Assembly: GCA_947487765.1 (NCBI GenBank)
Contig: CANKXO010000002.1
Coordinates: 1-64,000, forward strand
Length of the DNA stretch: 64,000 bases
Reading direction: 5' to 3'
DNA from: an uncultured Pseudomonadales bacterium
Lineage (GTDB): Bacteria; Pseudomonadota; Gammaproteobacteria; Pseudomonadales; Cellvibrionaceae
The translations under genes and the position numbers were made by a program. Below, piece after piece: positions 29,109 through 36,817 of this stretch (the stretch's first letter is position 1; the number at the start of each line of letters is the position of its first letter). The notes beneath the pieces are model-generated. The model had not been told where the DNA came from. It did not search any database and saw nothing but the letters and a program-made list of their open reading frames with translations.

Positions 29109-29588
29109 AATAAATATCCTTTTATATCAAAGTTCAACCAAGGTTTTGGTTAAATTAGAAACATGAAATGTAAATGATGTACCCTTTCAGTGTATGAGCT
29201 TGTGTAATTCAAGTCATACAAGGACCTATTACTTAATTACCCTGTATTAAACCTCATGAGATGAAACCTCGTTTCAATTCGATAATGGTAGTTAGGATTT
29301 GATTCCAAATCTTGGACTAAGCGGCACTAAAACACGATAAAGATGGACTCTGCGGCACAATAAATTGATTCTTATAGGGAGAGTTCACCATTGAAATGCC
29401 TCAAGAGCCAAAGCAGGTTAAATAACTTCGTTATACGCAGTATTTCACGTTTTCAATAAAGTATTTTGGAGAATGAATTTTTTAATTAAAAAATAGTAGT
29501 TGCTACATTTTAGGCAGTATAAAATGACAGAAGATTTTAGTTAAAGAGGGGAAGGATGAAACCTTTCAATCCTGAAAGTACAACGACA
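29109..29588. other. Upstream region of the Tc toxin operon
   Basis: 480 bp between the AraC-family gene and the TcB-TcC start, with no ORF worth calling. It is the obvious place for the toxin promoter and for operators of the adjacent AraC-type regulator, but I could not identify convincing repeated half-sites by eye. Confidence 0.45.
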
Positions 29589-30542
29589 TTAATGTTGCCT
29601 GTTACGGATTGATGATGGTGAATAATCATATGCTTGTTTAAAAGCACGCCCAAAATAGGATAAATCGTTGAATCCTACACTATAAGCAATTTCGCTAATT
29701 TTCCAATTAGCAAAACGTGGGGTCGTTAGCATCTCATAAGCACATTTTAGACGCTGTTTCAAAACATACTCTGTAAAACTGGTATCGTCGCTAGCGAATA
29801 ACTCACGTAAATATCTTGTACTAATTCCTTCTCTAATCGCAATCCATTCACCATTTAACTCTGGGTTATTGAGGTTTTGCTGAATATCCTTTTTCACATT
29901 TATTAAACGGGCCGCTTTTACACTACGACCAACATCAATATGCTCTCTCTCAGATGTAGTACTAAGTGTCAACACAGCAAGTTTCTGGATATATTCAGTG
30001 GCTTGAGTAATAGTATCTGCACCAAGATTATTTAGTTCGCTAAGCACCATTTTTGCGTAACCCGTTAACAGTCTCATTTCAGACATTCGAGTTGATAGGC
30101 CATGATGGAGAGCTTTATCAACATCAATTCCTGCGGTAACGAGCTGCTTAGAGGGAATGGCCACCATCAACGTTTTGTAGTGACTTTTAACATCAATACG
30201 ATAAGCTTGATTCGCAACTGATATGTGGGCTTGATTCGCATCATATATTTCAATTGGTCGATTTTTCTTATTAATGCAAACCTCTGAGCCCTGAGTTACA
30301 CAAAAAACGATATCATCTGGCAAGCTGCGTACCTGTTCTATACGCCTTGTCGCCCAAGCTGGTGTGCCAGAAAATGTTAAAATACCAATGTCAGGTGAAC
30401 CTGCAGCATTAACTTCAAATGAAGGGGACATGCTATCTGGAAGTTCGACATCTAATTGCAGGACTTCAGAGAAAACTCTTTCTATCGTTTCAATTTTCTT
30501 TTTATTCTCAACAAACGAGCTAGAAAAATGCAAGGAATCCAT
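29589..30542 (-). CDS. AraC-family transcriptional regulator, probable Tc-locus regulator
   Basis: 317 aa from the ATG at 30542, which has AGGA at fair spacing; a GTG at 30632 would add 30 residues but has a poorly placed ribosome-binding site. The N-terminal ~200 residues resemble the AraC-binding-like sensor domain of OruR/FeaR-type regulators. The C-terminal ~100 residues are the double helix-turn-helix domain (GISTRYLRELFASDD, then WKISEIAYSVGFNDLSYFGRAFKQAY), with the usual SYFGRAFK second recognition region. It lies directly upstream of the Tc genes on the same strand, so control of their expression is likely but inferred. The inducer is unknown. Confidence 0.88.
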   Translation of the reverse strand: MDSLHFSSSFVENKKKIETIERVFSEVLQLDVELPDSMSPSFEVNAAGSPDIGILTFSGTPAWATRRIEQVRSLPDDIVFCVTQGSEVCINKKNRPIEIYDANQAHISVANQAYRIDVKSHYKTLMVAIPSKQLVTAGIDVDKALHHGLSTRMSEMRLLTGYAKMVLSELNNLGADTITQATEYIQKLAVLTLSTTSEREHIDVGRSVKAARLINVKKDIQQNLNNPELNGEWIAIREGISTRYLRELFASDDTSFTEYVLKQRLKCAYEMLTTPRFANWKISEIAYSVGFNDLSYFGRAFKQAYDYSPSSIRNRQH

Positions 30543-30782
30543 GTTTTCTTTTCCTACGAAATTCAAATACCAAGCCGAATAGTTTAGCAGCCTTGAGAAA
30601 AAGTCAACCGAATAAATACGTAAATTAGACACCGCTCACTTAAATGTATACATATCTTCTCTATTGACGAGTATATTAATCAAAAGAAAATAAGAAAAGC
30701 TGCACGCGAGTAGCAGAGCAATATTTAAAGTATTGTATCGATATTTTAAACAGCCAGCTGGTCATAATTTTAGCTTAATCCT

Positions 30783-31208
30783 TTATCCATTAAATTCTGG
30801 TTGATAATAGCCAAGGAATGAATTATTTAAGCTTATATCTTTTGGCACGTTTGCTGATGAGGCGGTTACATTATCAGACTCATTATTCGCGTTATCTTGA
30901 TCTGGCTCAGTACCTTCTTGAACCTTGGCCTCTTGAACTTTGGCAATAATAAAATAATCGCCTCCCTGTATTTTGGTAATTGCTGGCAATGCTGCGCCTA
31001 ACAAATCCTTCGATTCACACTCAATTAATCGCGATTTAAAGCCAACAACTTTGGCAGCACGCTGAATTTCGGTATCGCCGAAGGCTTGATCTTTATTGGA
31101 AAACTGATGGGATAATTGTTTAGGGTCAGCCACCACTTGATGAAGCTGGGCAATAATGGCAAGCGCTTGCGGGCCGGTGCGGAGAGTATCAGTGTCATCC
31201 TGATTCAT
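30783..31208 (-). CDS. Stand-alone C39-like domain, truncated duplicate of the HlyB N-terminus
   Basis: 141 aa from the ATG at 31208, preceded by GGAAGG exactly as in the full hlyB gene. Residues 1-~118 are near-identical to the hlyB product (ALAIIAQLHQV-ADPKQL, SNKDQAFGDTEIQRAAK), including the degenerate C39-like fold without catalytic Cys. After SSANV the sequence departs and ends with an unrelated ~16-residue tail (FLGYYQPEFNG). The membrane and ATPase domains are absent. The frame is intact, so it could still make a soluble substrate-binding domain, or be a relic of recombination with the exporter locus. About 660 bp of upstream DNA is also related to that of hlyB. Confidence 0.7.
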   Translation of the reverse strand: MNQDDTDTLRTGPQALAIIAQLHQVVADPKQLSHQFSNKDQAFGDTEIQRAAKVVGFKSRLIECESKDLLGAALPAITKIQGGDYFIIAKVQEAKVQEGTEPDQDNANNESDNVTASSANVPKDISLNNSFLGYYQPEFNG

Positions 31209-31961
31209 CGTAATGCCTTCCATTGGATACCTATTTGTATTGACTTACTACAGTTTAACAGTCATCGCAGTAGTAATATTTTTGCTCTTTAATGAATTTC
31301 TGTTCTTTTTAATGGCGCCAAATTTAACAAAGGCGGTGTGAAAGTTCAACAATGTATCAGGAAAAGCGGTATTTTTGGCACAAAATCAACACAAACCCAA
31401 ATACCCAATTATTTCACTGAGTATGGGGGATCAAAAAATACATCGAATTGTTTAGAGCATAGTGTATTGACAGTGAACCACTCACTATCCAATATCGGAG
31501 ATCGAAGGGGTGTTCAAGACGTTTAAGAGCTTACTGACCATAAGTTTATTACTCAAATACTAATACAAACTTTTACTTTGCTCCTCCTTATACGCCTTGG
31601 GAGTGCGGTTTAAATAAAAATACGAGTGGCTTTATTCACCAGCACTTCCCCAAAAAAATCAAGGTTTCACTACTATCACTCAGGAAGGGGGTGATCAAGT
31701 GTTGTTAAGCATTAACCCAATGATTGCACTTTCAGAGTTGAATCCGCGCCTATAAAATAGGTAAGCCAATAGAATGGAATATATGGCGAGATTCACCAAG
31801 CCAAGTCGATGCTATCTGCACCTCCTTTCTGCTGATATACCTTTGGTTTTAAATAAAATTTTGACAAGCAACCGAAGCAACGAAATTAGGGCATCTATAC
31901 TCATTAGAGAGGTTTTATATACTGGGTCGCACTGTTGTAGAAAATTTGTAGTACCTCAACC
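31209..31961. other. Intergenic stretch carrying the second copy of the hlyB upstream region
   Basis: About 750 bp without a supported gene. It contains diverged matches to the hlyB leader, strongest at 31778-31934. Short plus-strand frames here show no recognisable protein features. Confidence 0.5.
31778..31934. repeat. Duplicated segment, copy 2, ending in a degenerate tRNA-Lys 3'-end sequence
   Basis: Matches 9755-9910 by eye along its length (GAATATATGGCGAGATTC, then CGAAATTAGGGCATC). Its last 23 bp (31912-31934, GTTTTATATACTGGGTCGC plus ACTG) differ at only about three positions from the junction of the tRNA-Lys terminator tail and 3' end at 39466-39488. It could be an old attachment site inside the present island. 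Confidence 0.65.
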
Positions 31962-32501
31962 TCAGTTTTTATTTAACTCCAGCTTACTAAGCAGGGTTCT
32001 AAATTCTTCTTCCGAAATACATTTAGTAGCGTACATGATAAACTTATCTGTACCGTTATACGAAATGGGAGTAATTGCTTCAAACAAAGGGGTTTGAGGA
32101 TGACTTTTTGAATGACTGGTTTCATAAAAAAGTACACTGATACCATCATGCCTGAATAATGATATTTCCTTGGGTTTTGGTAACAAATCTATATCGGAAT
32201 CAACGTCAAAAAAAGAAACACTGATAGACTGCTTCTGACCATCATAGTAATAGACACTATCAAAGGAGTTTGCAGGTCTAGTTACTGCTGCTCCTATAGT
32301 TTTTATACCGACAAATACAGGGATTTTTATACCAATATCTATAAGATAGAGTTGCATAACCTTACGCGGCGAAGTTGGTTCTAAAAAGACTCTCTCTGCA
32401 ATCTCGCTACATGGCTTTCCCCAATATGTAATGCCCTTACTATGACTATAAGTAAAGAAAGGTAATGCAGAAAAAATAATAACTAAAAAGAGTTTAAACA
32501 T
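31962..32501 (-). CDS. Secreted or periplasmic protein of unknown function
   Basis: 179 aa with an N-terminal signal peptide (MFKLFLVIIFSALPFFTYS, cleavage likely near residue 20). The mature part is about 160 residues of mixed charge with two cysteines (KPCSEIAER near the start, KCISEEEF near the end) that could form a disulfide. Family not recognised. It is the last of four same-strand genes that begin with the hcp pseudogene. A periplasmic location would suit an immunity protein for a T6SS effector, but nothing in the sequence proves it. Confidence 0.6.
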   Translation of the reverse strand: MFKLFLVIIFSALPFFTYSHSKGITYWGKPCSEIAERVFLEPTSPRKVMQLYLIDIGIKIPVFVGIKTIGAAVTRPANSFDSVYYYDGQKQSISVSFFDVDSDIDLLPKPKEISLFRHDGISVLFYETSHSKSHPQTPLFEAITPISYNGTDKFIMYATKCISEEEFRTLLSKLELNKN

Positions 32502-32577
32502 AAAACCGTCTGTGTGTTTACATCAGTATATTATTTTCTTTCAAAATTTTTTGAGCTTTTTAATTTCCTTTGCATCA

Positions 32578-32751
32578 TCAAAACTGGACTTTAGCATAGT
32601 TACCTGTATAAAAAACGCACCAAAAAAACCAAAGAAGGGGGTTATGAAATTGTTGAGAAAAATATAGAACAACACCGTACCCCAATAATACACCAAGTAA
32701 AGCTAAATACATCTCTCTGAAAAAGAACATCCAGTTATTTAATTTTTTCAT
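32578..32751 (-). CDS. Small two-pass membrane protein (57 aa)
   Basis: ATG at 32751, 3 bp after the TAA of the preceding 199-aa gene, so probably coupled. The sequence is strongly hydrophobic with two likely membrane segments (MYLALLGVLLGYGVVLYF and PLLWFFWCVFYTG) separated by a short polar loop. Function unknown. Its place after an hcp-linked gene makes it worth testing as an immunity or accessory protein. Confidence 0.5.
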   Translation of the reverse strand: MKKLNNWMFFFREMYLALLGVLLGYGVVLYFSQQFHNPLLWFFWCVFYTGNYAKVQF

Positions 32752-32754
32752 AAC

Positions 32755-33354
32755 TTATTTATGATAACTTGATGATTTCGGGTTCGACATTTTTCTATCC
32801 ACCTCTTCTTTAGAGTTAGATAGTTGCTTGACATTCACATGCGACCAAGCTGTTGCAATTAAAAATATAGCTATATTTCTAGTTTGCCTTTTAAAGGGGG
32901 ATTTTCCATTTTTTAGGTTTTTTCTCACACTTTTAATAAAGTCTGCGACAGAACTAACACTCGCGTCATACCCTAAAATGCTAAAAATAGCAGCAGTGCG
33001 CTCTTGGTCTTTTATAATACTTTCAAGCTCAGGGGTTGTAAGTGACCACAAGCCCCATAATGGCTGCACTAAATCATCTGTACACTTTGCTCTCAATTCA
33101 CCCCAATCAACAGGCGCAATGCGATCCTTATTAATTATCATTTCCATTACTTTATTTCTTGTTGGTTGGTCAAGATAACGGTACAACATAACACCGCATA
33201 AAGTATTCAACGTGTACTCGTCTTTTTTAGTTGCATGGAATGGTTCGAGTTTTAATATTTTTGCAATAGCATCTACGGCCTCGGTGGTAGTGCTAGGCAT
33301 TTTATCTGGATGATAGGGTAAATCTGATAAAGAAGGCATAGCAACAGCAGACAT
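32755..33354 (-). CDS. Unknown protein encoded directly downstream of hcp
   Basis: 199 aa, soluble, no signal peptide. The N-terminal ~25 residues are Pro/Ser/Met-rich and probably disordered; the rest is largely helical. A moderately hydrophobic stretch near residues 160-172 (NIAIFLIATAW) is followed by a charged C-terminus. It starts 17 bp after the hcp stop. In many genomes the gene behind an orphan hcp encodes the cargo effector or its partner, so that role is possible here, but no catalytic motif is recognised. Confidence 0.6.
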   Translation of the reverse strand: MSAVAMPSLSDLPYHPDKMPSTTTEAVDAIAKILKLEPFHATKKDEYTLNTLCGVMLYRYLDQPTRNKVMEMIINKDRIAPVDWGELRAKCTDDLVQPLWGLWSLTTPELESIIKDQERTAAIFSILGYDASVSSVADFIKSVRKNLKNGKSPFKRQTRNIAIFLIATAWSHVNVKQLSNSKEEVDRKMSNPKSSSYHK

Positions 33355-33371
33355 AATTTATAACTCCCTGT

Positions 33372-33862
33372 TTAGATTTTTGTATTCGTTGAAGTATCAA
33401 AGCCTACGGCAATAGGCGCGGTCATATTGCCATCCTCATCGTATGGAGTATATCTGACCGTCATTGCAGTAAAGCTGATATGAATTTCTTCGTAAGGGAG
33501 AAAATGGCTCTTGCCTTTGGCTTGCATACTGTAATGACTGACAATAGCATTTTTAAGCGTATAGATCATATACACGTCTGTACCTTGCCCCGCTCCTGTT
33601 TCGGTCAAGTGAACTTCAATATCCTGAGCAGCACCGCAACATGTTGCTAGAAACAAGGCAACAGTGGACTTATCCATGTATTTATAAAGGAAGAGATCAG
33701 ATATTGTCGCGCTTGAGCTTTCTCTATCACCGCGTGTTGACGCAGCAGAGGTTATCTTTCTACCGCTCCCCCCATTGCATAATATCAGCTATGATCCAGC
33801 CGTTATGGTTTGAATCTGAAAAATCCCCGTTATTTTCCTGCCATTTTTATAAAGATGTTCAT
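33372..33862 (-). pseudogene. hcp: hcp (T6SS tube protein) with two frameshifts
   Basis: Hcp forms the hexameric tube of type VI secretion systems. The gene can be followed through three frames: an ATG at 33862 gives MNIFIKMAGK and a TAA; a +1 step gives NGDFSDSNHNGWIIADIMQW; a second step inside a six-C tract at 33768-33773 (plus strand) gives GSGRKITSAASTRGDRESSS, SATISDLFLYKYMDKST and a long open frame to the stop at 33372. RKITSAASTRGDRE and the (Y/T)K-MDKS(T/S) block are hallmarks of Hcp proteins. The reconstructed length (~160 aa) is full size. The homopolymer indel may be real decay or a sequencing error. No other T6SS gene lies in the window. Confidence 0.8.
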
Positions 33863-34085
33863 AAGCGAACCTTTGCTTATTTATGGTTATTGAAATCGAA
33901 ATAAGGACTGAATATATCACAGTATTTTCTATAATTCTGTGCAATAAAACTTACATTCATCTCTTGTTTTTCAGGATGCCATACATTCATTAAAAACGGC
34001 GACAATATCATGCAACTATTAGCCGAGCATAGATCATTACTTAACATACAATGCCTTTATAGATTTCATACTCTCAACAAGACAA
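33863..34085. other. Upstream region of the hcp pseudogene
   Basis: About 220 bp, AT-rich. AAAGG lies about 10 bp before the reconstructed hcp start. No gene is evident. Confidence 0.4.
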
Positions 34086-34216
34086 CGCCCAAACCCATAG
34101 TCAACCCACACAGGATAACCAGCTCAGGTGCAAGGAGGAGTGCCAGCGTCTTTTGGCTGGCAAGCTCCTTGCGGCTGTGCTGGTTATCCGTACACTAATG
34201 GTTAGGGGTTGGGTAT
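34086..34216. repeat. Large imperfect hairpin, attC-like
   Basis: Nested inverted repeats over about 130 bp: GGATAACCAGC (34113) with GCTGGTTATCC (34179); GCAAGGAG (34130) with CTCCTTGC (34165); TGCCAGC (34141) with GCTGGCA (34156), around an 8-nt loop. Outer arms CGCCCAAACCC and GGGGTTGGG also pair. The right arm has GTTGGGT, which fits the integron R' consensus GTTRRRY; the left arm GCCCAAA is one base off RYYYAAC. Size and imperfect pairing fit an integron attC site, but a MITE-like palindrome is also possible. Confidence 0.4.
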
Positions 34217-34437
34217 TTCTTTTGGTTTTCATTTTCTTAACACTCGCTTTGTCCATTGATATCTCGGTTTATCGGTCAAACCCCACTATCAACCATAAAA
34301 ACAAATATGTTTCCAATACAAACGCTTGTGTTATTAACAATAATATTTATGTTTCATCACAAAATACCTGTACTGATATTACTATCATATTAAAATACGG
34401 ACAGCACCTCTCAATACAGGACTCCCTTTTGTGGTAA
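34198..34437 (+). CDS. Possible small secreted or membrane protein
   Basis: An ATG at 34198 gives 79 residues with a signal-like start (MVRGWVFLLVFIFLTLALSI) followed by an Asn/Ser/Thr-rich tail containing two cysteines. It lies between two large hairpins, as a cassette gene would. No strong ribosome-binding site was seen and the start overlaps the first hairpin. Low confidence. Confidence 0.25.
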   Translation: MVRGWVFLLVFIFLTLALSIDISVYRSNPTINHKNKYVSNTNACVINNNIYVSSQNTCTDITIILKYGQHLSIQDSLLW

Positions 34438-34517
34438 ATGCGTCAAAGATACACCTGCGGGATTCGCTACGCTCATCTCCTTGACCCATTCACCCCAAGT
34501 GTTAATTATGAGGTGCT
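34403..34517. repeat. Second large imperfect hairpin
   Basis: Outer arms AGCACCTC (34403) and GAGGTGCT (34510) pair exactly. Inner arms TGGTAAATGCGTCAA (34432) and TTGACCCATTCACC (34481) pair imperfectly, around the centre CGGGATTCGCTACG. Overall size (~115 bp) and a GC-rich centre resemble integron attC sites, but I see no good GTTRRRY box at its right end. Confidence 0.35.
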
Positions 34518-34524
34518 AAGCTAT

Positions 34525-35160
34525 AATCTATCCAGAAAGATAGGCTTTTATAGCGTCTATTTACAATTCATAAAGAACTAACAGCGTTAAATAAGAAAAA
34601 TACAGTATCAAACCGACAGTTACTGCTACCGTCTACAATTTTGATTTACTTACAAAAATAAGATCAAAAAATTTATTTTACAACATGAACGGTAAGTGAA
34701 AAAATCACTTGTCTATCAAGATACAAAGGGAATATACTATTTTCACTTGATCTTCACCTTCTTGTGAAGCAAGACAGATCGTATAAGACCACCCTAATAG
34801 GGTTGACGATCACATGCAGTAAGCGCCTTAAATACCTTTCAACACCTAACCGAGCGAGCTGTTCGTTGTCGGTTAAAACAATCAAATCCAACCACATCAG
34901 GACGTTTGTCCTTCGGTTATATAAAGCTATTTTGATAGTCCAATCAATCCTCATTACTATCGCTGCCTAGGCAGTTTATTTGTGTAATGAATGCGCCGCC
35001 TCTGCGCGGTATCAATCCCTTATTGCCTGCATTATCGACAATAAATACCTTACCCCGAAGTCCAATCGGGCCGTGGTGTTCTACGGAAAACAGTGGGTAC
35101 TTTTTAATACAAATCAGTAGAAAGAGAAACGAGACCAATATTTTAGAAAGTTTTACAAAA
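34525..35160. other. Gene-poor stretch with short overlapping minus-strand frames
   Basis: Two minus-strand frames overlap through ATGAGGATTGA: 34944-35138 (ends GGAFITQINCLGSDSNED) and 34754-34954 (starts MRIDWTIKIALYN, ends YDLSCFTRR). They may be pieces of one broken gene. I recognise neither, and no ribosome-binding sites stand out. Confidence 0.3.
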
Positions 35161-35666
35161 TATTGACTTAATATTTTTAACTTATTTAGAGAGGAAACAG
35201 CATGAACAATATTTTATTGTTAGTTAAACCAACATCTTAGAGAGGAAAAATAACAAAAATAGACAGTAATGAAAAATCGATATTGCAACAATATTGACTA
35301 AATATTTACACAATATTTTCAATTATTTTTAATCGCAAAAAATATTTTAAAAGAGGAAAAATAGTATGAAATAGATCGTAGTTTATAGAGACTACAACGC
35401 ACTCTGTTGATCACACCGTTAAGTACCCTTAGCAAAGGCACTACTTAACGCGGCTAATATCAGCCATAGTTGATCGGGACTCGTATCCCACGACCCTTTA
35501 TCTTCCTTTGGAGGAATTATTATTGGAAACGGTAATAATGGGTCACTAGCACTAACCGTTTTCTTTATTACGCAATACAGGCGCTGGCCTTGGTATTCAA
35601 GATCAATCGAATCAACTGTTATCTGCTACGACTAGATTGACTGTATTCAATCCATAGAATACAAGC
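35161..35666 (+). other. Structured, probably non-coding region with repeated promoter/RBS-like units
   Basis: Two or three diverged units combine a TTGACT box and AT-rich spacer with AGAGAGGAAA or AAGAGGAAA (35191, 35239, 35353). The units lead to very short frames, one of 12 codons and one consisting only of ATG AAA TAG. Downstream are perfect small hairpins: CGTTAAGTA with TACTTAACG (35417 and 35442), and AAACGGT with ACCGTTT (35527 and 35555). The stretch ends at an intrinsic terminator, so a ~500-nt untranslated transcript is plausible. No known RNA family was recognised. Confidence 0.35.
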
Positions 35667-35704
35667 ATCACTCCTGCCTGAGTGATTGAGTTTTTTATTT
35701 TTCT
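35667..35704 (+). terminator. Intrinsic terminator
   Basis: Perfect 7-bp stem ATCACTC/GAGTGAT with a 6-nt loop, followed after 4 nt by TTTTTTATTTTT. It ends the structured region and lies just before the recombinase-type gene. Confidence 0.75.
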
Positions 35705-35734
35705 TGTCTTTCTCTCAATAAGCTTTCAAAAACA

Positions 35735-35761
35735 ATGAAACGTTCTTTGTAGTTTAGAATG
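35735..35761 (+). promoter_or_regulatory. Shared 27-bp motif, copy 1, upstream of the recombinase-type gene
   Basis: Starts ATGAAACGTTCTTT and ends TAGAATG. It differs at 3 of 27 positions from the copy at 37763-37789, which precedes the AlpA/integrase genes. It contains an AT-rich TAGAAT that could serve as a -10 box. A common promoter or operator for two recombination operons is the simplest reading. Confidence 0.55.
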
Positions 35762-35768
35762 ATTTTAC

Positions 35769-36578
35769 TTGCCATCATTCACCTATGAAAGATTTAGTAT
35801 TTTGAAACAATGTGCAAATCAACTGCTGGAAATGGGTTATCGCAACATGAAGGCCACCTCATTAAAACAGAAACATGTTGATGCGCTAGTAAATCGTTGG
35901 CTATCGGAAGAAATACAAATGGAGACCATCCTCAATCGTATGAGCCATGTACGGTGGTGGGCGCAAAAGATCGGCAAACCTAATGTAGTACTTAGTAATA
36001 GTCATTATGGGCTATCAAAAGATAATAGCGATAATGACTTTTCCAAAGCCCGTGAATTGGATGAAGATAAACTCAAAAAAATTACTGATGAGTATGTCGT
36101 CGCCAGCTTACGGCTACAAGCCGCGTTTGGACTGAGACGAGAGGAGGCGATTAAATTTATTCCTAGCTATGCTAACCAAGGAGATTACATAAGGATCAAA
36201 GCCAGTTGGACGAAAGGCGGTAAAGCGCGAACTGTCCCCATACGAAACACCGCACAGCGGGAAACATTAAATCATGCGAAAACCATTGCTGCCAATGGTT
36301 CTCTCATCCCCAGATCAATCAGATACGATAAGCAACGTGGACGTTATGAAAAAGCTACTAATCAAGTGGGCTTAAACAAAATGCATGGGCTACGACACCG
36401 CTATGCACAGCAGCGTTATCAGGAACTGACCGGCTGGCCTTGTCGTCATGCAGGTGGCCCATGCCATAAAGAATTAACACCTGAACAAAAGGCAATAGAC
36501 AAAAACGCACGATCAATCATTTCCAGAGAATTGGGCCATGAGCGCTTGTGTGTAATAACAACATACTGCGGAAAATGA
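35769..36578 (+). CDS. Integrase-domain protein (Integrase_1-type tyrosine recombinase relative)
   Basis: 269 aa, apparently from a TTG at 35769, with a TGA 9 bp upstream in frame. The N-terminal helical DNA-binding domain covers about residues 8-75 (LLEMGYRNMKATSLKQKHVD, then RMSHVRWWAQKIGKPN). A catalytic-type domain follows with GLRREEAIKF (first Arg), GSLIP, MHGLRHRYAQQRYQELTGW (the His-x-x-Arg motif) and a final SRELGHERLCVITTYCGK holding the second His and candidate Tyr. This matches the integrase-domain proteins carried by SXT-like elements and islands. The lack of ATG and a short N-terminus suggest slight truncation. Its substrate is unknown. Confidence 0.75.
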   Translation: MPSFTYERFSILKQCANQLLEMGYRNMKATSLKQKHVDALVNRWLSEEIQMETILNRMSHVRWWAQKIGKPNVVLSNSHYGLSKDNSDNDFSKARELDEDKLKKITDEYVVASLRLQAAFGLRREEAIKFIPSYANQGDYIRIKASWTKGGKARTVPIRNTAQRETLNHAKTIAANGSLIPRSIRYDKQRGRYEKATNQVGLNKMHGLRHRYAQQRYQELTGWPCRHAGGPCHKELTPEQKAIDKNARSIISRELGHERLCVITTYCGK

Positions 36579-36767
36579 TTTTGTCGCGATAATCTACGGC
36601 AATCAAAGGCATACATAATGTAAACGTTAATCAAGTAATGGATTGTTGCCAGATAAAAGGCTTATCCGTATATTGCCGTTTTTAGACGGCTAATGACCGA
36701 TACTGTAGACCTTAATAACTTCACTTTATCGTATTTTAAATATCCGCTTTATTATTGATAAAACAAC

Positions 36768-36784
36768 TTGGGGCTTTGCCCCAA
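36768..36784 (-). terminator. Probable terminator behind the MNT-HEPN gene
   Basis: TTGGGGC-TTT-GCCCCAA hairpin. On the minus strand it is followed by a T-rich stretch (GTTGTTTTATC). It lies about 35 bp past the stop of the minus-strand gene that starts at 37696. Confidence 0.5.
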
Positions 36785-36817
36785 ACCCCAAAGTATTGAA
36801 GCAAGGGTAATAGGAAG

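Noticed and set aside
33372-33862. A complete type VI secretion cluster
   Set aside because: Only hcp is recognisable; no tss, vgrG, clpV or PAAR gene is in the window.
34010-34198. 62-codon plus-strand frame ending in the large hairpin
   Set aside because: Its second half is the translated hairpin (inverted repeat), with no ribosome-binding site and no family match.
34086-34517. A definite integron cassette array
   Set aside because: No integron integrase gene, only two candidate sites, and the second lacks a good R box. It is kept as a low-confidence possibility only.
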